From positions 62,001 through 126,000 of the forward strand of contig CANJJE010000003.1 in assembly GCA_947474755.1 (NCBI GenBank): 64,000 nucleotides of DNA, read 5' to 3'. Positions 51,443 to 60,916 of this stretch are shown one piece after another. The translations under genes and the position numbers were made by a program. The DNA comes from Burkholderiales bacterium (GTDB lineage Bacteria > Pseudomonadota > Gammaproteobacteria > Burkholderiales > Burkholderiaceae_C). The notes beneath the pieces were generated by a model. It made no database searches. It worked only from the letters and a program-made list of their open reading frames with translations, and had not been told where the DNA came from. Numbering within the stretch: the stretch's first letter is position 1; every line of letters begins with the position of its first letter.

Positions 51443-52055
51443 TCGCCTGAACACCCCCGACGCCGATGCGCCTCTGATCGATCGGGTCAAGCAAGGCGAC
51501 GTCAAAGCCTTCGAAATGCTGGTGGTCAAGTACCAGCGTCGCATCGAGCGCCTGATCGGGCGCATGGTCAGGGATACCGATCTGGTGCCCGACATTGCGC
51601 AGGAAACCTTCATCCGCGCCTACCGGGCCATTCCACAGTTCCGTGGCGAGAGCGCGTTCTACACTTGGCTGTACCGGATCGCTGTCAACACCGCCAAGAA
51701 AGCACTGGGTGAACTCAAGCGCGATCTGCTGGTAACAGAGTCTGCGCGTTCGTCGCACGACGACGAAGATGAAACTTCCCGCACCGAGAACGAACTAACT
51801 GACGGAGAGACACCGGAATCCTTGCTGGCCAGCAAGGAAGTGGCTATGACGGTCAATGCGGCCATTGATGCATTGTCCGAAGATTTGCGTCAAGCAATCA
51901 CGTTGCGCGAAATTGAAGGGCTCAGCTACGAAGAGATTGCAGAACTGATGAATTGCCCGATCGGCACCGTGCGCTCCCGTATTTTTCGCGCCCGGGAGTC
52001 GATTGCGCTGCGTTTGCGACCTTTATTGGACACTCGGGTAGGCGAACGTTGGTGA
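51435..52055 (+). CDS. rpoE: RNA polymerase sigma-E factor (ECF)
   Basis: A 206-residue extracytoplasmic-function sigma factor. Region 2: AFEMLVVKYQRRIERLIGRMV, DLVPDIAQETFIRAYRAIPQFRGESAFYTWLYRIAVN. Region 4: LSEDLRQAITLREIEGLSYEEIAELMNCPIGTVRSRIFRARESI, a helix-turn-helix for the -35 element. Start ATG 51435, with a GGAGG site upstream. Directs the envelope-stress response and is held by the anti-sigma factor encoded next; degP lies just downstream, as expected of a target gene. Confidence 0.97.
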   Translation: MVDRLNTPDADAPLIDRVKQGDVKAFEMLVVKYQRRIERLIGRMVRDTDLVPDIAQETFIRAYRAIPQFRGESAFYTWLYRIAVNTAKKALGELKRDLLVTESARSSHDDEDETSRTENELTDGETPESLLASKEVAMTVNAAIDALSEDLRQAITLREIEGLSYEEIAELMNCPIGTVRSRIFRARESIALRLRPLLDTRVGERW

Positions 52056-52123
52056 TGATGGGGTGGCCTCGGCCGGAGTCAGGGCGTCAGTTGACGTGTA
52101 TTGGGGTTGGATAGGAGATTGTC

Positions 52124-52813
52124 ATGACAGATCATTCGGGTTCCGGTTCCGACCCGGGCCGCGCACGAGACGAGGAAATGTCTGCGTTGCTTGACGGCGA
52201 ATTGCACGGCGGCCCGGTCGAGCGCATCTGTTCAGAATGGCGCTCCGATGCGCGTAGCCGTGACACCTGGCATTCATACAGCCTGATCGGCGATGTCATG
52301 CGTTGCGAAGATCTCGCGCTATCCTGCGCCAGCGACGAACAGTTTCTGCGCGAGTTTCGCGAGCGGATGGCGGCCGAACCAGTTGTCTTGGCCCCAGGGT
52401 CGGTTCAGTACCCTGCGAAGGATGTGGCCGATGAAGGGTCGTTGCCCGTTGTTCGGCCTGTACGTGCCTGGACATGGCCGGTTGCCTGGGCGGCGGGCTT
52501 CGTGGTCGTGGTGGGTACAGTTGTCGGCGTGCAGAATTCCGCGGTGATCACGGGCGCCTCTGCGCCGCAGGTGGCGGTGGCGCCGACCGCCGATCCTTCG
52601 AACTCCTTGGTGGAGGTCGGGCGCGCAGAAAGTGCCGCCTCACCATCCGATGTCTATCCTGCGGGTATGGAACTGGTTTTCGACGGTCAGGTCATTCGCG
52701 ACCCCAGGCTGGATCGATATCTGCTGGCCCACAAGCAGTTCGCCGGCAACTCAGTACTCGGGCAGACGTCGGGTCTTTTACGCAATGCAGCTGTTGAAGT
52801 TCCCGAGCGGTGA
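52124..52813 (+). CDS. mucA: Anti-sigma-E factor, RseA/MucA-like
   Basis: A 229-residue single-pass inner-membrane protein. The N-terminal domain (EEMSALLDGELHGGPVERIC... RDTWHSYSLIGDVMR) is the RseA sigma-binding domain; VAWAAGFVVVVGTVVGVQ (~residues 122-140) is the membrane helix; the remainder is periplasmic with a conserved LDRYLLAHKQFAGNS tail. Stress leads to cleavage and release of RpoE. It lies between rpoE and mucB. Confidence 0.93.
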   Translation: MTDHSGSGSDPGRARDEEMSALLDGELHGGPVERICSEWRSDARSRDTWHSYSLIGDVMRCEDLALSCASDEQFLREFRERMAAEPVVLAPGSVQYPAKDVADEGSLPVVRPVRAWTWPVAWAAGFVVVVGTVVGVQNSAVITGASAPQVAVAPTADPSNSLVEVGRAESAASPSDVYPAGMELVFDGQVIRDPRLDRYLLAHKQFAGNSVLGQTSGLLRNAAVEVPER

Positions 52814-53864
52814 TCCATTGAACTCACACGCTGCGGGTCTGCGTCGATCGCGGACGGTTTCGGCAGGGGCAGGGCTGCTGGTATCGCTGATGCTTCTGAT
52901 GAGCGCGGTGCAGGCTGTCGCCGGTCCCAGCGTGGCTGTCGAGCCGCAGGAAGTCCGGGAGTGGTTGACTCGCATCCACAACGCGGCGAACCACCGAAAT
53001 TTTCAGGGTACCTTTGTCATCAGTTCATCTGGCGCAATGACCAGTGCGCGAATCTCGCATTTCTACGACGGGACTGACCAGTTTGAACGCATCGAGCCCT
53101 TGGATGGGCAGGCACGTCAGGTGTTGCGCCACAACGGCGTGGTGCACACTGTTTGGCCATTCGACAAAGTCGCACTGATCGAGCGGCGGGATGTCGTCGG
53201 TTCGTTTCCTTCCTTGCTGCAGGACGCTGACGGCCATGTCACCGATTTCTACGATGTGAGTGCCCAACCCGCTGAGCGTGTGGCGGGCCACGATGCCAAC
53301 GTGCTGTTGCTCAAGCCGCGTGACGAGTTCCGCTACGGCTATCGTTTGTGGACCGACAAGCAAAGCGGCTTGCTGCTGCGCGCAGAGATCCTCAACGCGC
53401 TGGGCGAGTCGCTGGAGACCTCGGCGTTTTCGGACGTGACCATCGGTGTTCGCTCGCAACCGGACATGGTCCTTCTGCCAATGCGCAAGCTGGCCGGCTA
53501 TCGCATCGTGAAGCCGCAATTGATCCCAACCCGCTTGGAAGCGGAGGGCTGGAGGCTGCGTAAGACAGTGGCAGGATTCCGGCAGCTCAGTTGCATTCGA
53601 AGGCCGCTGGACATGCTCGCGCTTGACAGTCGGAAATCGACGTCAAGTCAGTTGATTCAGGTGGTGTTTTCCGATGGCATCACCAATGTTTCTCTATTCA
53701 TCGAACCGTATGACGAAGATCGGCACCCGCGACCGAAGATCACCGTTGTCGGTGCCACGCAGACATTGATGAGCCGTCTGGGCGACTTCTGGATCACCGT
53801 GGTGGGCGATGTGCCTGCGGTGACGCTGCGCTCCTTCTATGAAGCGGTAGAGCGGAGCAAGTAA
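52785..53864 (+). CDS. mucB: Sigma-E regulator, RseB/MucB-like
   Basis: A periplasmic protein that shields RseA/MucA from cleavage and senses lipid or envelope stress. 359 residues from ATG 52785, or ~348 from TTG 52818, which leaves no overlap with mucA; the TTG start gives the cleaner signal peptide (RRSRTVSAGAGLLVSLMLLMSAVQAVA). The MucB N-terminal domain (EWLTRIHNAANHRNFQGTFV... ISHFYDGTDQFERIEPLDG) and C-terminal domain (LPMRKLAGYRIVKPQLIPT... VVGDVPAVTLRSFYEAVERS) are recognisable. Confidence 0.9.
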   Translation: MQLLKFPSGDPLNSHAAGLRRSRTVSAGAGLLVSLMLLMSAVQAVAGPSVAVEPQEVREWLTRIHNAANHRNFQGTFVISSSGAMTSARISHFYDGTDQFERIEPLDGQARQVLRHNGVVHTVWPFDKVALIERRDVVGSFPSLLQDADGHVTDFYDVSAQPAERVAGHDANVLLLKPRDEFRYGYRLWTDKQSGLLLRAEILNALGESLETSAFSDVTIGVRSQPDMVLLPMRKLAGYRIVKPQLIPTRLEAEGWRLRKTVAGFRQLSCIRRPLDMLALDSRKSTSSQLIQVVFSDGITNVSLFIEPYDEDRHPRPKITVVGATQTLMSRLGDFWITVVGDVPAVTLRSFYEAVERSK

Positions 53865-53935
53865 GCTTTTTTGGTGTTGGCTGATGCGATAGCTGTGTTG
53901 TCTGCTATTGCATTCCTGAGACAAGAGTATCGAAT

Positions 53936-55447
53936 ATGCAGATGTCATTTCCGTGGGCCCGCGTTGGCCCTACCCCAGTCGTTTCGCCGACCCTTCGCGG
54001 ATGGCGCCATGCCATCGGCTTGCTGGCGACGTGTCTCGTGTTGTCGTTCGGCGGTGCGCAGTCCTTGGCGCAGGCGCAAGGTCTGCCTGACTTCACGGTA
54101 CTGGTTGAGAACGTGGGGGGGTCGGTCGTCAACATCCGTACGACGGAACGCAATCGAGCGGTCCGCGGTAATGGTGCTCCCGAGATGGACGAGGACATGC
54201 TCGAGTTCTTCAAGCGTTTCGGTGTTCCGATTCCCGGGCAGCAGAATCCGAGACGCAATCCGCAGCAGCCCCCACCTGCGCTGCCGGACAGCGAACCACA
54301 GCAGCGCGGCGTGGGCTCAGGCTTCATCCTGAATGCTGATGGTTATGTGATGACCAATGCACACGTGGTCGAAGGCGCCGAAGAGGTTTTCGTCACGTTG
54401 ACCGACAAGCGCGAATTGAAAGCGCGTGTAATTGGCACCGACAAGCGGACCGATGTCGCCGTGGTGAAGATCGATGCGACCGGCCTGCAGGCAGTCAGGG
54501 TCGGCGACGTCAGCCGCCTGAAAGTCGGCGAATGGGTCATCGCGATCGGCTCTCCATTCGGACTCGAGAATACGGTCACGGCCGGCATCGTCAGCGCCAA
54601 GGCCCGCGATACAGGAGACTTCCTTCCCTTCATCCAGACCGATGTTGCGATCAATCCCGGTAATTCCGGCGGTCCCTTGATCAATATGCGCGGTGAAGTC
54701 GTCGGCATCAATTCGCAGATCTACAGCCGCTCCGGCAGCTTCATCGGCATCTCCTTCGCCATTCCCATCGATGAAGCGATCCGTGTGGCCGACCAATTGC
54801 GCGCCAGCGGACGCGTCATCCGCGGTCGTATCGGCGTGCAGATCGATCAGGTGACCAAGGATGTGGCGGAATCGATCGGGCTGGGCAAGCCCAGCGGTGC
54901 GCTGGTGCGCAGTGTTGAGGCGGGAGGCCCTGCCGACAGGGCCGGGGTCGAAGCGGGTGACATCATCACCAAGTTCGACGGGCGCACCATCGACAAGGCA
55001 GGCGACCTGCCGCGCATTGTCGGTAGCGCCAAACCAGGTACCAAGGCGACCCTCGAGGTTTTCCGCCGGGGCGCGTCGAAAGAGTTGAATGTGACGGTCG
55101 TGGAACTGGAAGCCGAACGCACCAACAGGTTGCAGCCGGCCGAGCGCAATGCACCCAAGCTTCCAGCGGTGATCAGCTTGCTCGGGCTGGCGGTGTCAGA
55201 CCTGAACGACGCACAGAAGTCCGAGCTCAAGGTCAAGAATGGCGTTCGGGTGGAAGCCATTGAGGGCGCTGCGGCGAAGGCGGGGATTCGAGAAGGTGAC
55301 ATCGTTCTGTCACTCGACAAGACAGAGATCACCAGCGTGAAGCAGTTCGAGGCAGCCATCAACAAGCTGGACAAGCCGAAATCGGTGACTTTGCTGGTCA
55401 AGCGCGGCGAATGGGTCAACTACATCGTGATCCGCCCTCCGCGCTGA
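53936..55447 (+). CDS. degP: Periplasmic serine protease, DegP/HtrA (Do) family
   Basis: A 503-residue protein with a signal peptide (hydrophobic part ~28-42, cleaved after AQAQG-like site). Protease domain with catalytic His143 (NAHVVEG), Asp173 (TDVAVVKI) and Ser244 (NPGNSGGPLI). Two PDZ domains follow, at about residues 290-385 (VEAGGPADRAGVEAGDIITKF) and 410-500 (AKAGIREGDIVLSLDKTEI). It degrades or refolds damaged envelope proteins and is often part of the sigma-E regulon. In this group the gene is also called mucD. Confidence 0.95.
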   Translation: MQMSFPWARVGPTPVVSPTLRGWRHAIGLLATCLVLSFGGAQSLAQAQGLPDFTVLVENVGGSVVNIRTTERNRAVRGNGAPEMDEDMLEFFKRFGVPIPGQQNPRRNPQQPPPALPDSEPQQRGVGSGFILNADGYVMTNAHVVEGAEEVFVTLTDKRELKARVIGTDKRTDVAVVKIDATGLQAVRVGDVSRLKVGEWVIAIGSPFGLENTVTAGIVSAKARDTGDFLPFIQTDVAINPGNSGGPLINMRGEVVGINSQIYSRSGSFIGISFAIPIDEAIRVADQLRASGRVIRGRIGVQIDQVTKDVAESIGLGKPSGALVRSVEAGGPADRAGVEAGDIITKFDGRTIDKAGDLPRIVGSAKPGTKATLEVFRRGASKELNVTVVELEAERTNRLQPAERNAPKLPAVISLLGLAVSDLNDAQKSELKVKNGVRVEAIEGAAAKAGIREGDIVLSLDKTEITSVKQFEAAINKLDKPKSVTLLVKRGEWVNYIVIRPPR

Positions 55448-55711
55448 TACGGGCACCCCGATTTGTGTTTGTGTGCGCACACATCCTGAAAAGCTCTCAC
55501 CCCTTCGAACGTCTACCGGACTCGGGCTTCCAACCCTGCACAAATCGGGTTCACGCTCGACATGCAAAGCCGTCAAAGTGTGGCCCAAGGGCACGCAAAC
55601 CGACGCTCGAGGCTGTGCACAAGATGTGCATATGTTTTTTGTTGGCGACGCGCAACGATCGCCAAACAAGTGCTGGCGCGGATCTGCGCACATGCTTTTA
55701 GCTACAATGAA

Positions 55712-55780
55712 GACCCAACAAGCAGTTGCCAAACATTTTTGTTGGAAGGCGCGTCAATCGTTCGACGTGCCTTTTTTTTG
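55712..55780 (+). ncRNA. Candidate small RNA with intrinsic terminator
   Basis: A ~70-base unit begins just after a near-consensus -10 (TACAAT, 55703-55708), though no good -35 is seen. It can fold into hairpin 1 (CCAACAA 55715-55721 with TTGTTGG 55739-55745) and a second, terminator-type hairpin (55746-55773) followed by eight T. The layout, small structured RNA ending in a Rho-independent terminator, fits a bacterial sRNA. It could instead be only the end of the degP transcript. Confidence 0.4.
55746..55779 (+). terminator. Rho-independent terminator
   Basis: AAGGCGCGTC (55746-55755) pairs with GACGTGCCTT (55764-55773), one G-T pair, around an eight-base loop, and is followed by an uninterrupted T-run to 55779. 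This is the clearest intrinsic terminator in the window. It would end the sigma-E/degP transcript or a short RNA before lepA. Confidence 0.8.
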
Positions 55781-55894
55781 ACTGCGACACGCCGCTTTGC
55801 GGCTTCACATCGCCTCGCGATATGAGTCTTCGTCTCAACGGCTTTGCCGTCGTGGCTTCGAACTGAGGCCCGCGCAAACTACATCGCAGCACGC

Positions 55895-57703
55895 ATGGAT
55901 CACATCCGAAACTTTTCGATCATTGCCCACATCGACCATGGCAAATCCACGCTCGCCGATCGCTTGATTCAACGTTGCGGTGGTTTGAGTGACCGCGAGA
56001 TGGAAGCGCAGGTGCTCGACTCGATGGACATCGAACGCGAGCGTGGCATCACGATCAAGGCGCAGACGGCGGCGCTTCAATACAAGGCGCGCGACGGTCG
56101 CATCTACAACCTGAACCTGATTGACACGCCGGGTCACGTTGACTTCTCGTACGAGGTGAGCCGCTCGCTGTCGGCCTGCGAAGGCGCGTTGCTGGTGGTC
56201 GATGCGAGTCAGGGCGTTGAAGCGCAGACCGTGGCCAACTGCTACACAGCGCTCGACCTCGGCGTCGAGGTGATTCCCGTCCTCAACAAGATGGACCTGC
56301 CCAACGCCGACCCGGAGAACGCGAAGGCCGAGATCGAGGATGTGATCGGCATCGATGCCGATCAGGCGATCCCGTGCAGCGCGAAGACTGGTGAGGGCAT
56401 CGACGACATCCTGGAGGCCGTGATCACTCGCATGCCTCCGCCACGCGGCAACCCCGATGCGCCGCTGCGCGCGATGATCGTCGACTCCTGGTTCGACAAC
56501 TACGTCGGCGTAGTGATGCTGGTGCGGGTGGTCGACGGAACCTTGCTCAAGGGCGAGCGCATCCGGATGATGGCCAGCGACGCGGTCTATGGCGCCGACA
56601 ACCTGGGCGTGTTCACGCCCAAGTCGATGCCTCGTGATCGCCTCAATGCGGGCGAGGTCGGGTTCATCGTGGCCGGCATCAAGGAACTTCAGGCGGCGAA
56701 GGTGGGCGACACCATCACGCTTGAAAAGAAGCTGCCCAACAACATGGGGCCTGCCAGCGCTGCATTGCCTGGCTTCAAGGAGATCCAGCCACAGGTGTTC
56801 GCCGGGCTGTACCCGACCGAGGCCAGCGAATATGACCAACTGCGGGACGCTCTGGAAAAGCTCAAGCTCAACGATTCGTCGCTGCGCTACGAGCCAGAAG
56901 TCAGCCAGGCGTTGGGCTTCGGATTCCGCTGCGGCTTCCTCGGCTTGCTGCACATGGAGATCGTGCAGGAGCGTCTGGAGCGTGAGTTCGACCAGGACCT
57001 GATCACCACTGCGCCGAGCGTCGTCTACGAGGTCCAGCTCGGCAACGGCGACGTCATCCAGGTCGATAACCCGTCGAAAATGCCGGACCTCGGACGCATC
57101 AGCGAGATCCGCGAGCCCATCGTCACCGTGCATCTCTACATGCCTCAGGACTACGTCGGCCCGGTGATGACGCTGGCCAACCTGAAGCGCGGCCAGCAGA
57201 TGAACATGGCCTATCACGGTCGCCAGGTGATGCTCACCTACGAGATGCCGCTCGCCGAGATCGTGCTGGACTTCTTCGACAAGCTGAAAAGCGTGTCACG
57301 CGGCTATGCATCGATGGACTACGAGTTCAAGGAATACCGTGCGGCCGACGTCGTCAAGGTCGATATCCTGCTCAACGGAGACAAGGTCGATGCGCTGTCG
57401 ATCATCGTTCACCGCAGCCAGAGCCAGTACCGCAGCCGAGCGGTCGTGGCCAAGATGCGCGAGCTGATTTCACGCCAGCAATACGATGTCGCGATCCAGG
57501 CCGCCATCGGGGCGAACATCATCGCGCGTGAGACAATAAAGGCGCTTCGAAAGAACGTGATCGCCAAGTGCTACGGCGGCGACATTTCGCGCAAACGCAA
57601 GCTGCTCGACAAGCAGAAAGCGGGCAAGAAACGCATGAAGCAGATCGGCTCGGTGGAGGTGCCCCAGGAGGCATTTCTGGCCATTCTCCAAGTGGAAGAT
57701 TGA
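55895..57703 (+). CDS. lepA: Elongation factor 4 (LepA)
   Basis: A 602-residue translational GTPase with roles in ribosome assembly and back-translocation. G1 [17 protein letters not shown]2 [16 protein letters not shown]3 [16 protein letters not shown]4 [10 protein letters not shown] and G5 CSAKTGEG are all present. The LepA-specific C-terminal domain ends with [24 protein letters not shown]. Start ATG 55895. lepB begins in its stop (TGATG). Confidence 0.98.
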   Translation: MDHIRNFSIIAHIDHGKSTLADRLIQRCGGLSDREMEAQVLDSMDIERERGITIKAQTAALQYKARDGRIYNLNLIDTPGHVDFSYEVSRSLSACEGALLVVDASQGVEAQTVANCYTALDLGVEVIPVLNKMDLPNADPENAKAEIEDVIGIDADQAIPCSAKTGEGIDDILEAVITRMPPPRGNPDAPLRAMIVDSWFDNYVGVVMLVRVVDGTLLKGERIRMMASDAVYGADNLGVFTPKSMPRDRLNAGEVGFIVAGIKELQAAKVGDTITLEKKLPNNMGPASAALPGFKEIQPQVFAGLYPTEASEYDQLRDALEKLKLNDSSLRYEPEVSQALGFGFRCGFLGLLHMEIVQERLEREFDQDLITTAPSVVYEVQLGNGDVIQVDNPSKMPDLGRISEIREPIVTVHLYMPQDYVGPVMTLANLKRGQQMNMAYHGRQVMLTYEMPLAEIVLDFFDKLKSVSRGYASMDYEFKEYRAADVVKVDILLNGDKVDALSIIVHRSQSQYRSRAVVAKMRELISRQQYDVAIQAAIGANIIARETIKALRKNVIAKCYGGDISRKRKLLDKQKAGKKRMKQIGSVEVPQEAFLAILQVED

Positions 57704-58668
57704 TGAGTACGTTGACCGGTCTGCTCTACGGCTGCCTGATTGTTTTCCTGGGTGGCTGGTATGTCGGCAAGTGGAGTGGCAATTTCGCTTTGCTGCTGCT
57801 CGTGCTGACGATGGTGACGATGGCGTACTGGCTGGTCGAGCGCTTCTACTTTGCCCCACGTCGACTGGCGGCGGCCAACGAACTTGAAGCGCAGGCTGAA
57901 GCCCGTCGCGCGCAACTCGCCGCCAAAGGCATCGACAAGGTCGACGGCGATATCAGCCAGGCCCGCCAGACGCTTCTGGCACAGCCATGGTGGCTGGACT
58001 GGACAGCCGGCCTGTTCCCGGTCATCCTGGTCGTGTTCCTGCTGCGCTCGTTTCTGTTCGAGCCTTTCAAGATTCCCTCGGGCTCCATGATCCCGACGCT
58101 GCTGGTCGGCGACCTGATCCTGGTCAACAAGTTCCACTACGGCATCAGGTTGCCGGTGATCAACAAGAAGATCATTGCGAACCACCAGCCCGAGCGTGGC
58201 GACGTGATGGTGTTCCGCTATCCCCGCAACCCGAGCATCGACTACATCAAGCGTGTCGTCGGCATCCCGGGCGACGAGATTTCATACCGGAATCAGCTGC
58301 TGTACCTCAACGGAGCGCTGGTACCTTCGCAACCTGTGCCGGATTTCTACAATGAGGGCACGCTTCGATACGAGAAGCAGTACGTCGAAGGTTCGGGCGC
58401 GAAATCACACCACATTCTCGTCGACCGAACCCAGCCGAGCTATGCGCGTGCGATTGACGACTATGCGTTCCGCGAGAACTGCTCGTACACCGTCGAGGGC
58501 GTCACCTGCAAGGTGCCCGCAGGTCACTATTTCATGATGGGCGACAACCGCGATCACTCCGAGGATTCCCGTTACTGGGGCTTCGTCCCCGATGAGAACA
58601 TCGTCGGCCGTGCCTTTCTGGTGTGGATGAATTTCGGCAATGTGAGCCGCATCGGGTTCTTTCATTGA
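57703..58668 (+). CDS. lepB: Signal peptidase I
   Basis: Cleaves Sec/Tat signal peptides. 321 residues: two N-terminal membrane helices, a charged cytoplasmic loop (residues ~45-90), a third helix before the active site. The catalytic Ser128 is in FKIPSGSMIPTL and Lys183 in DYIKRVVGIPGDEI. The last block GHYFMMGDNRDHSEDSRYWG is the family signature. Gene order lepA-lepB is conserved. Confidence 0.97.
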   Translation: MSTLTGLLYGCLIVFLGGWYVGKWSGNFALLLLVLTMVTMAYWLVERFYFAPRRLAAANELEAQAEARRAQLAAKGIDKVDGDISQARQTLLAQPWWLDWTAGLFPVILVVFLLRSFLFEPFKIPSGSMIPTLLVGDLILVNKFHYGIRLPVINKKIIANHQPERGDVMVFRYPRNPSIDYIKRVVGIPGDEISYRNQLLYLNGALVPSQPVPDFYNEGTLRYEKQYVEGSGAKSHHILVDRTQPSYARAIDDYAFRENCSYTVEGVTCKVPAGHYFMMGDNRDHSEDSRYWGFVPDENIVGRAFLVWMNFGNVSRIGFFH

Positions 58669-58739
58669 ACGGGACTTCGCCGAAAATATCCGTTGACGCG
58701 GGGGTCTCGGCGCACCCGAATCATCTGGAGCAAGAGCGC

Positions 58740-59111
58740 ATGATGAGCAAGCGGCATCGGGTAGGGCGGCAACAGCAAGGCATCACGTTGCTGGGCCTGC
58801 TGTTCTGGGCTATCGTCGTGGGTTTCATTGCGCTGTTGACCATACGCGTGCTGCCTACGCTCAACGAGTTCTTCACCATCCAGAAGGCCGTCAACAAGGT
58901 GGCTCTGGAAGGTGGCAGCACGGTGCCGGAGATTCGTGCCGCATTCGAGAAGCAGAGGAACATCGAATACTCGATCCAGTCGATCTCCGCCAAGGACCTC
59001 GACATCACCAAGGAAAACGAGCAGATCGTCATCCGCTTTGCCTACAACAAGGAAATCGAGCTGCTGGCACCGGTGTTCCTGGTGATCAAGTACGAAGGCC
59101 GCTCCCGTTAG
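58740..59111 (+). CDS. DUF4845 membrane protein
   Basis: A 123-residue protein with one N-terminal helix of the pilin/prepilin-like kind (QQQGITLLGLLFWAIVVGFIALLTIRVLPTLNEFF) and a soluble C-terminal part. The first helix, short basic start, and tail (VEFAYNKEIELLAPVFLVIKYEG-type) match DUF4845, which sits between lepB and rnc in betaproteobacteria. Function unknown. Two ATG codons lie in tandem at 58740 and 58743. Confidence 0.9.
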   Translation: MMSKRHRVGRQQQGITLLGLLFWAIVVGFIALLTIRVLPTLNEFFTIQKAVNKVALEGGSTVPEIRAAFEKQRNIEYSIQSISAKDLDITKENEQIVIRFAYNKEIELLAPVFLVIKYEGRSR

Positions 59112-59134
59112 GCCGACCAGCCACCGCCTGACGC

Positions 59135-59857
59135 ATGGCTCGTCCTGTCTTGATGGACCCTCGCCTCGACGCCCTGCAGCGCCGCCTCGGCCACCGTTTT
59201 GCTGACCCTGCCCTGCTCGCTCTTGCGCTGACGCACCGCAGTTTCGGCGCAGATCACAACGAGCGTCTCGAATTCCTCGGTGATGCCGTGCTGAGCCTGG
59301 CGATCTCCAGCCTGCTTTACGAACGTTTCGCGGGCTCAGACGAAGGCGACCTGACTCGTGTGCGTGCGCACCTGGTGCGCGAAGACAGCCTGCACAAGGT
59401 GGCGGTGCTGCAGGGCCTGCCGGAGGTGCTGCGCCTGAGCGAGGGCGAGGCCCGCGGCGGCGGTGCGCAGCGCGCGTCCATCCTGGCCGATGCGCTGGAG
59501 GCGATCATCGGCGCCACTTTCGTTGACGGCGGTTTCGCCTCGGCCCGTGCGCTGGTGCAGCGCTTGTTCGGCGATGTCATCAACGCCACCGACATCGGCG
59601 GCTGGGCGAAGGACGCGAAAACCGAACTGCAGGAGTGGCTGCAGGCACGGCGACTGCCCGTCCCCGGCTACCGCATCAGCGCGACCCGCGGACAAGCCCA
59701 TGCACAGACCTTCGAGGTCGAATGCGAGGTGCCGACGCTCAACCTGAAGCACTCTGGCGAAGGCCGTTCGAGGCGTCTTGCCGAGCAGGAAGCCGCACGC
59801 CGTATGCTCGACGCCTTGAAGATGACCGATCAGCCCGGCAGCCCGTTGCGTTCCTGA
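59135..59857 (+). CDS. rnc: Ribonuclease III
   Basis: Cuts double-stranded RNA, including pre-rRNA. 240 residues. The signature ERLEFLGDAVLSLAIS starts at residue 43; metal-binding acidic residues are Glu46, Asp50 and a later Asp/Glu in ILADALEAIIGATFVDGG. A C-terminal dsRNA-binding domain begins around residue 160 (DAKTELQEWLQARRLPVPGYRI). Start is ATG 59135, or ATG 59153. Confidence 0.97.
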   Translation: MARPVLMDPRLDALQRRLGHRFADPALLALALTHRSFGADHNERLEFLGDAVLSLAISSLLYERFAGSDEGDLTRVRAHLVREDSLHKVAVLQGLPEVLRLSEGEARGGGAQRASILADALEAIIGATFVDGGFASARALVQRLFGDVINATDIGGWAKDAKTELQEWLQARRLPVPGYRISATRGQAHAQTFEVECEVPTLNLKHSGEGRSRRLAEQEAARRMLDALKMTDQPGSPLRS

Positions 59858-59908
59858 ACTGTCCGGCGTCTGCTGTGTTGCGCCGAAATCTTCCATGAAT
59901 ACCTATCC

Positions 59909-60838
59909 ATGACCGAATCCGTCGACCCTCCCGCTACTGTCGATCCTGCGGGCCAGCGCTGTGGTCTGGTGGCCATCGTCGGGCGACCGAACGTCGGCAA
60001 GAGCACGTTGCTCAATGCGCTGGTGGGACAGAAGGTCAGCATCACCTCGGCCAAGGCCCAGACCACGCGCCACCGAATCACCGGCATCCGTACTGTCGGT
60101 GGATCGCAGTTCGTGTTCGTCGATACCCCCGGGTTCCAGACCCGTTACGCAGCGGCGATGAACCGCACGCTGAACAAGACAGTGCACAGCGTGCTGGCCG
60201 ATGTCGACGTGGTGCTGTTCGTGGTCGAGGCGGGCCGCTTCGGCCTCGATGATGCCAAGGTGCTGTCGCTGATGCCGGCGGGCGAGTTCGCGAAACCGGT
60301 GTTCCTGATTGCCAACAAGCTCGATGCGGTGCATCGCCGAGCCGATCTCGTGCCTTGGCTGAAGGGCATGCAGGACCGCCACGCATTCGCCGAGTTCGTG
60401 CCACTCACGGCCAAGAAGGATGCTGACGTGCAGCGCCTGCTGGCGATCGTCGAGCCTTATCTGCCGAAGCAGCCGTGGTTCTACGAAGAAGATGCGCTGA
60501 CCGACCGCACCGACAAGTTCCTGGCGAGCGAGATCATTCGCGAGAAGCTGTTCCGGCTGATGGGCGATGAATTGCCCTACACCTCGACCGTGGTGATCGA
60601 CAAGTTCGAGGAAGAGGGCAATCTGCGCCGCATCGCCGCCAGCATCGTCGTCGAGCGCGATGCGCACAAGGGCATGGTCATCGGTGGCGGTGGCGAGCGG
60701 CTGAAGCGCATCGGGAGTGAAGCGCGACAGGAACTTGAAAAGCTGCTGGGCGCCACTGTCTTCCTCGAACTTTGGGTGAAGGTACGCTCTGGCTGGGCTG
60801 ACGACGAAGAGCATTTGCGAAGTTACGGCTATGAATAA
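59909..60838 (+). CDS. era: GTPase Era
   Basis: An essential GTPase that binds 16S rRNA and helps build the 30S subunit. 309 residues. G1 [14 protein letters not shown] at ~25, G3 DTPGFQT, G4 NKLDAV, then a C-terminal KH domain with [24 protein letters not shown]. It follows rnc by 51 bases. The rnc-era-recO order is widely conserved. Confidence 0.97.
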   Translation: MTESVDPPATVDPAGQRCGLVAIVGRPNVGKSTLLNALVGQKVSITSAKAQTTRHRITGIRTVGGSQFVFVDTPGFQTRYAAAMNRTLNKTVHSVLADVDVVLFVVEAGRFGLDDAKVLSLMPAGEFAKPVFLIANKLDAVHRRADLVPWLKGMQDRHAFAEFVPLTAKKDADVQRLLAIVEPYLPKQPWFYEEDALTDRTDKFLASEIIREKLFRLMGDELPYTSTVVIDKFEEEGNLRRIAASIVVERDAHKGMVIGGGGERLKRIGSEARQELEKLLGATVFLELWVKVRSGWADDEEHLRSYGYE

Positions 60839-60916
60839 GCCCCCCCAGTCGCTGCGCTCCTGCACCCAGGGGGCTCGCCCGGCTTCGGTAGGCATGGCTC
60901 TGGGCGGGCCGCTCTG
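60839..60916. repeat. Dispersed GC-rich intergenic repeat, copy 2
   Basis: Starts right after the era stop codon with CCCCCCAGTCG (60841-60851), then CTCCTGC, a C-run, a G-run and GGGCGGGCC-type sequence. It resembles the copy after the DUF3108 gene (23810-23885), also beginning next to a TAA stop, and separates era from recO. Confidence 0.6.

Larger units (their letters stand above)
55448..55894. other. Long gap between degP and lepA with regulatory-looking structure
   Basis: 447 bases without a supported protein gene. It contains a hairpin at 55641-55666 (TTGTTGGCGA against TCGCCAAACAA with one bulge), then a promoter-like TACAAT at 55703-55708, two more hairpins and a T-tract (see the ncRNA entry). 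After the T-tract, 55780-55890 has no clear signal beyond a lepA start. In other Burkholderiales a glutaredoxin-like gene often sits here; none is seen. Confidence 0.5.

Noticed and set aside
55473-55781. 102-codon frame in the degP-lepA gap
   Set aside because: No ribosome site, odd composition, and it ends in the T-tract of the terminator; no recognisable family.
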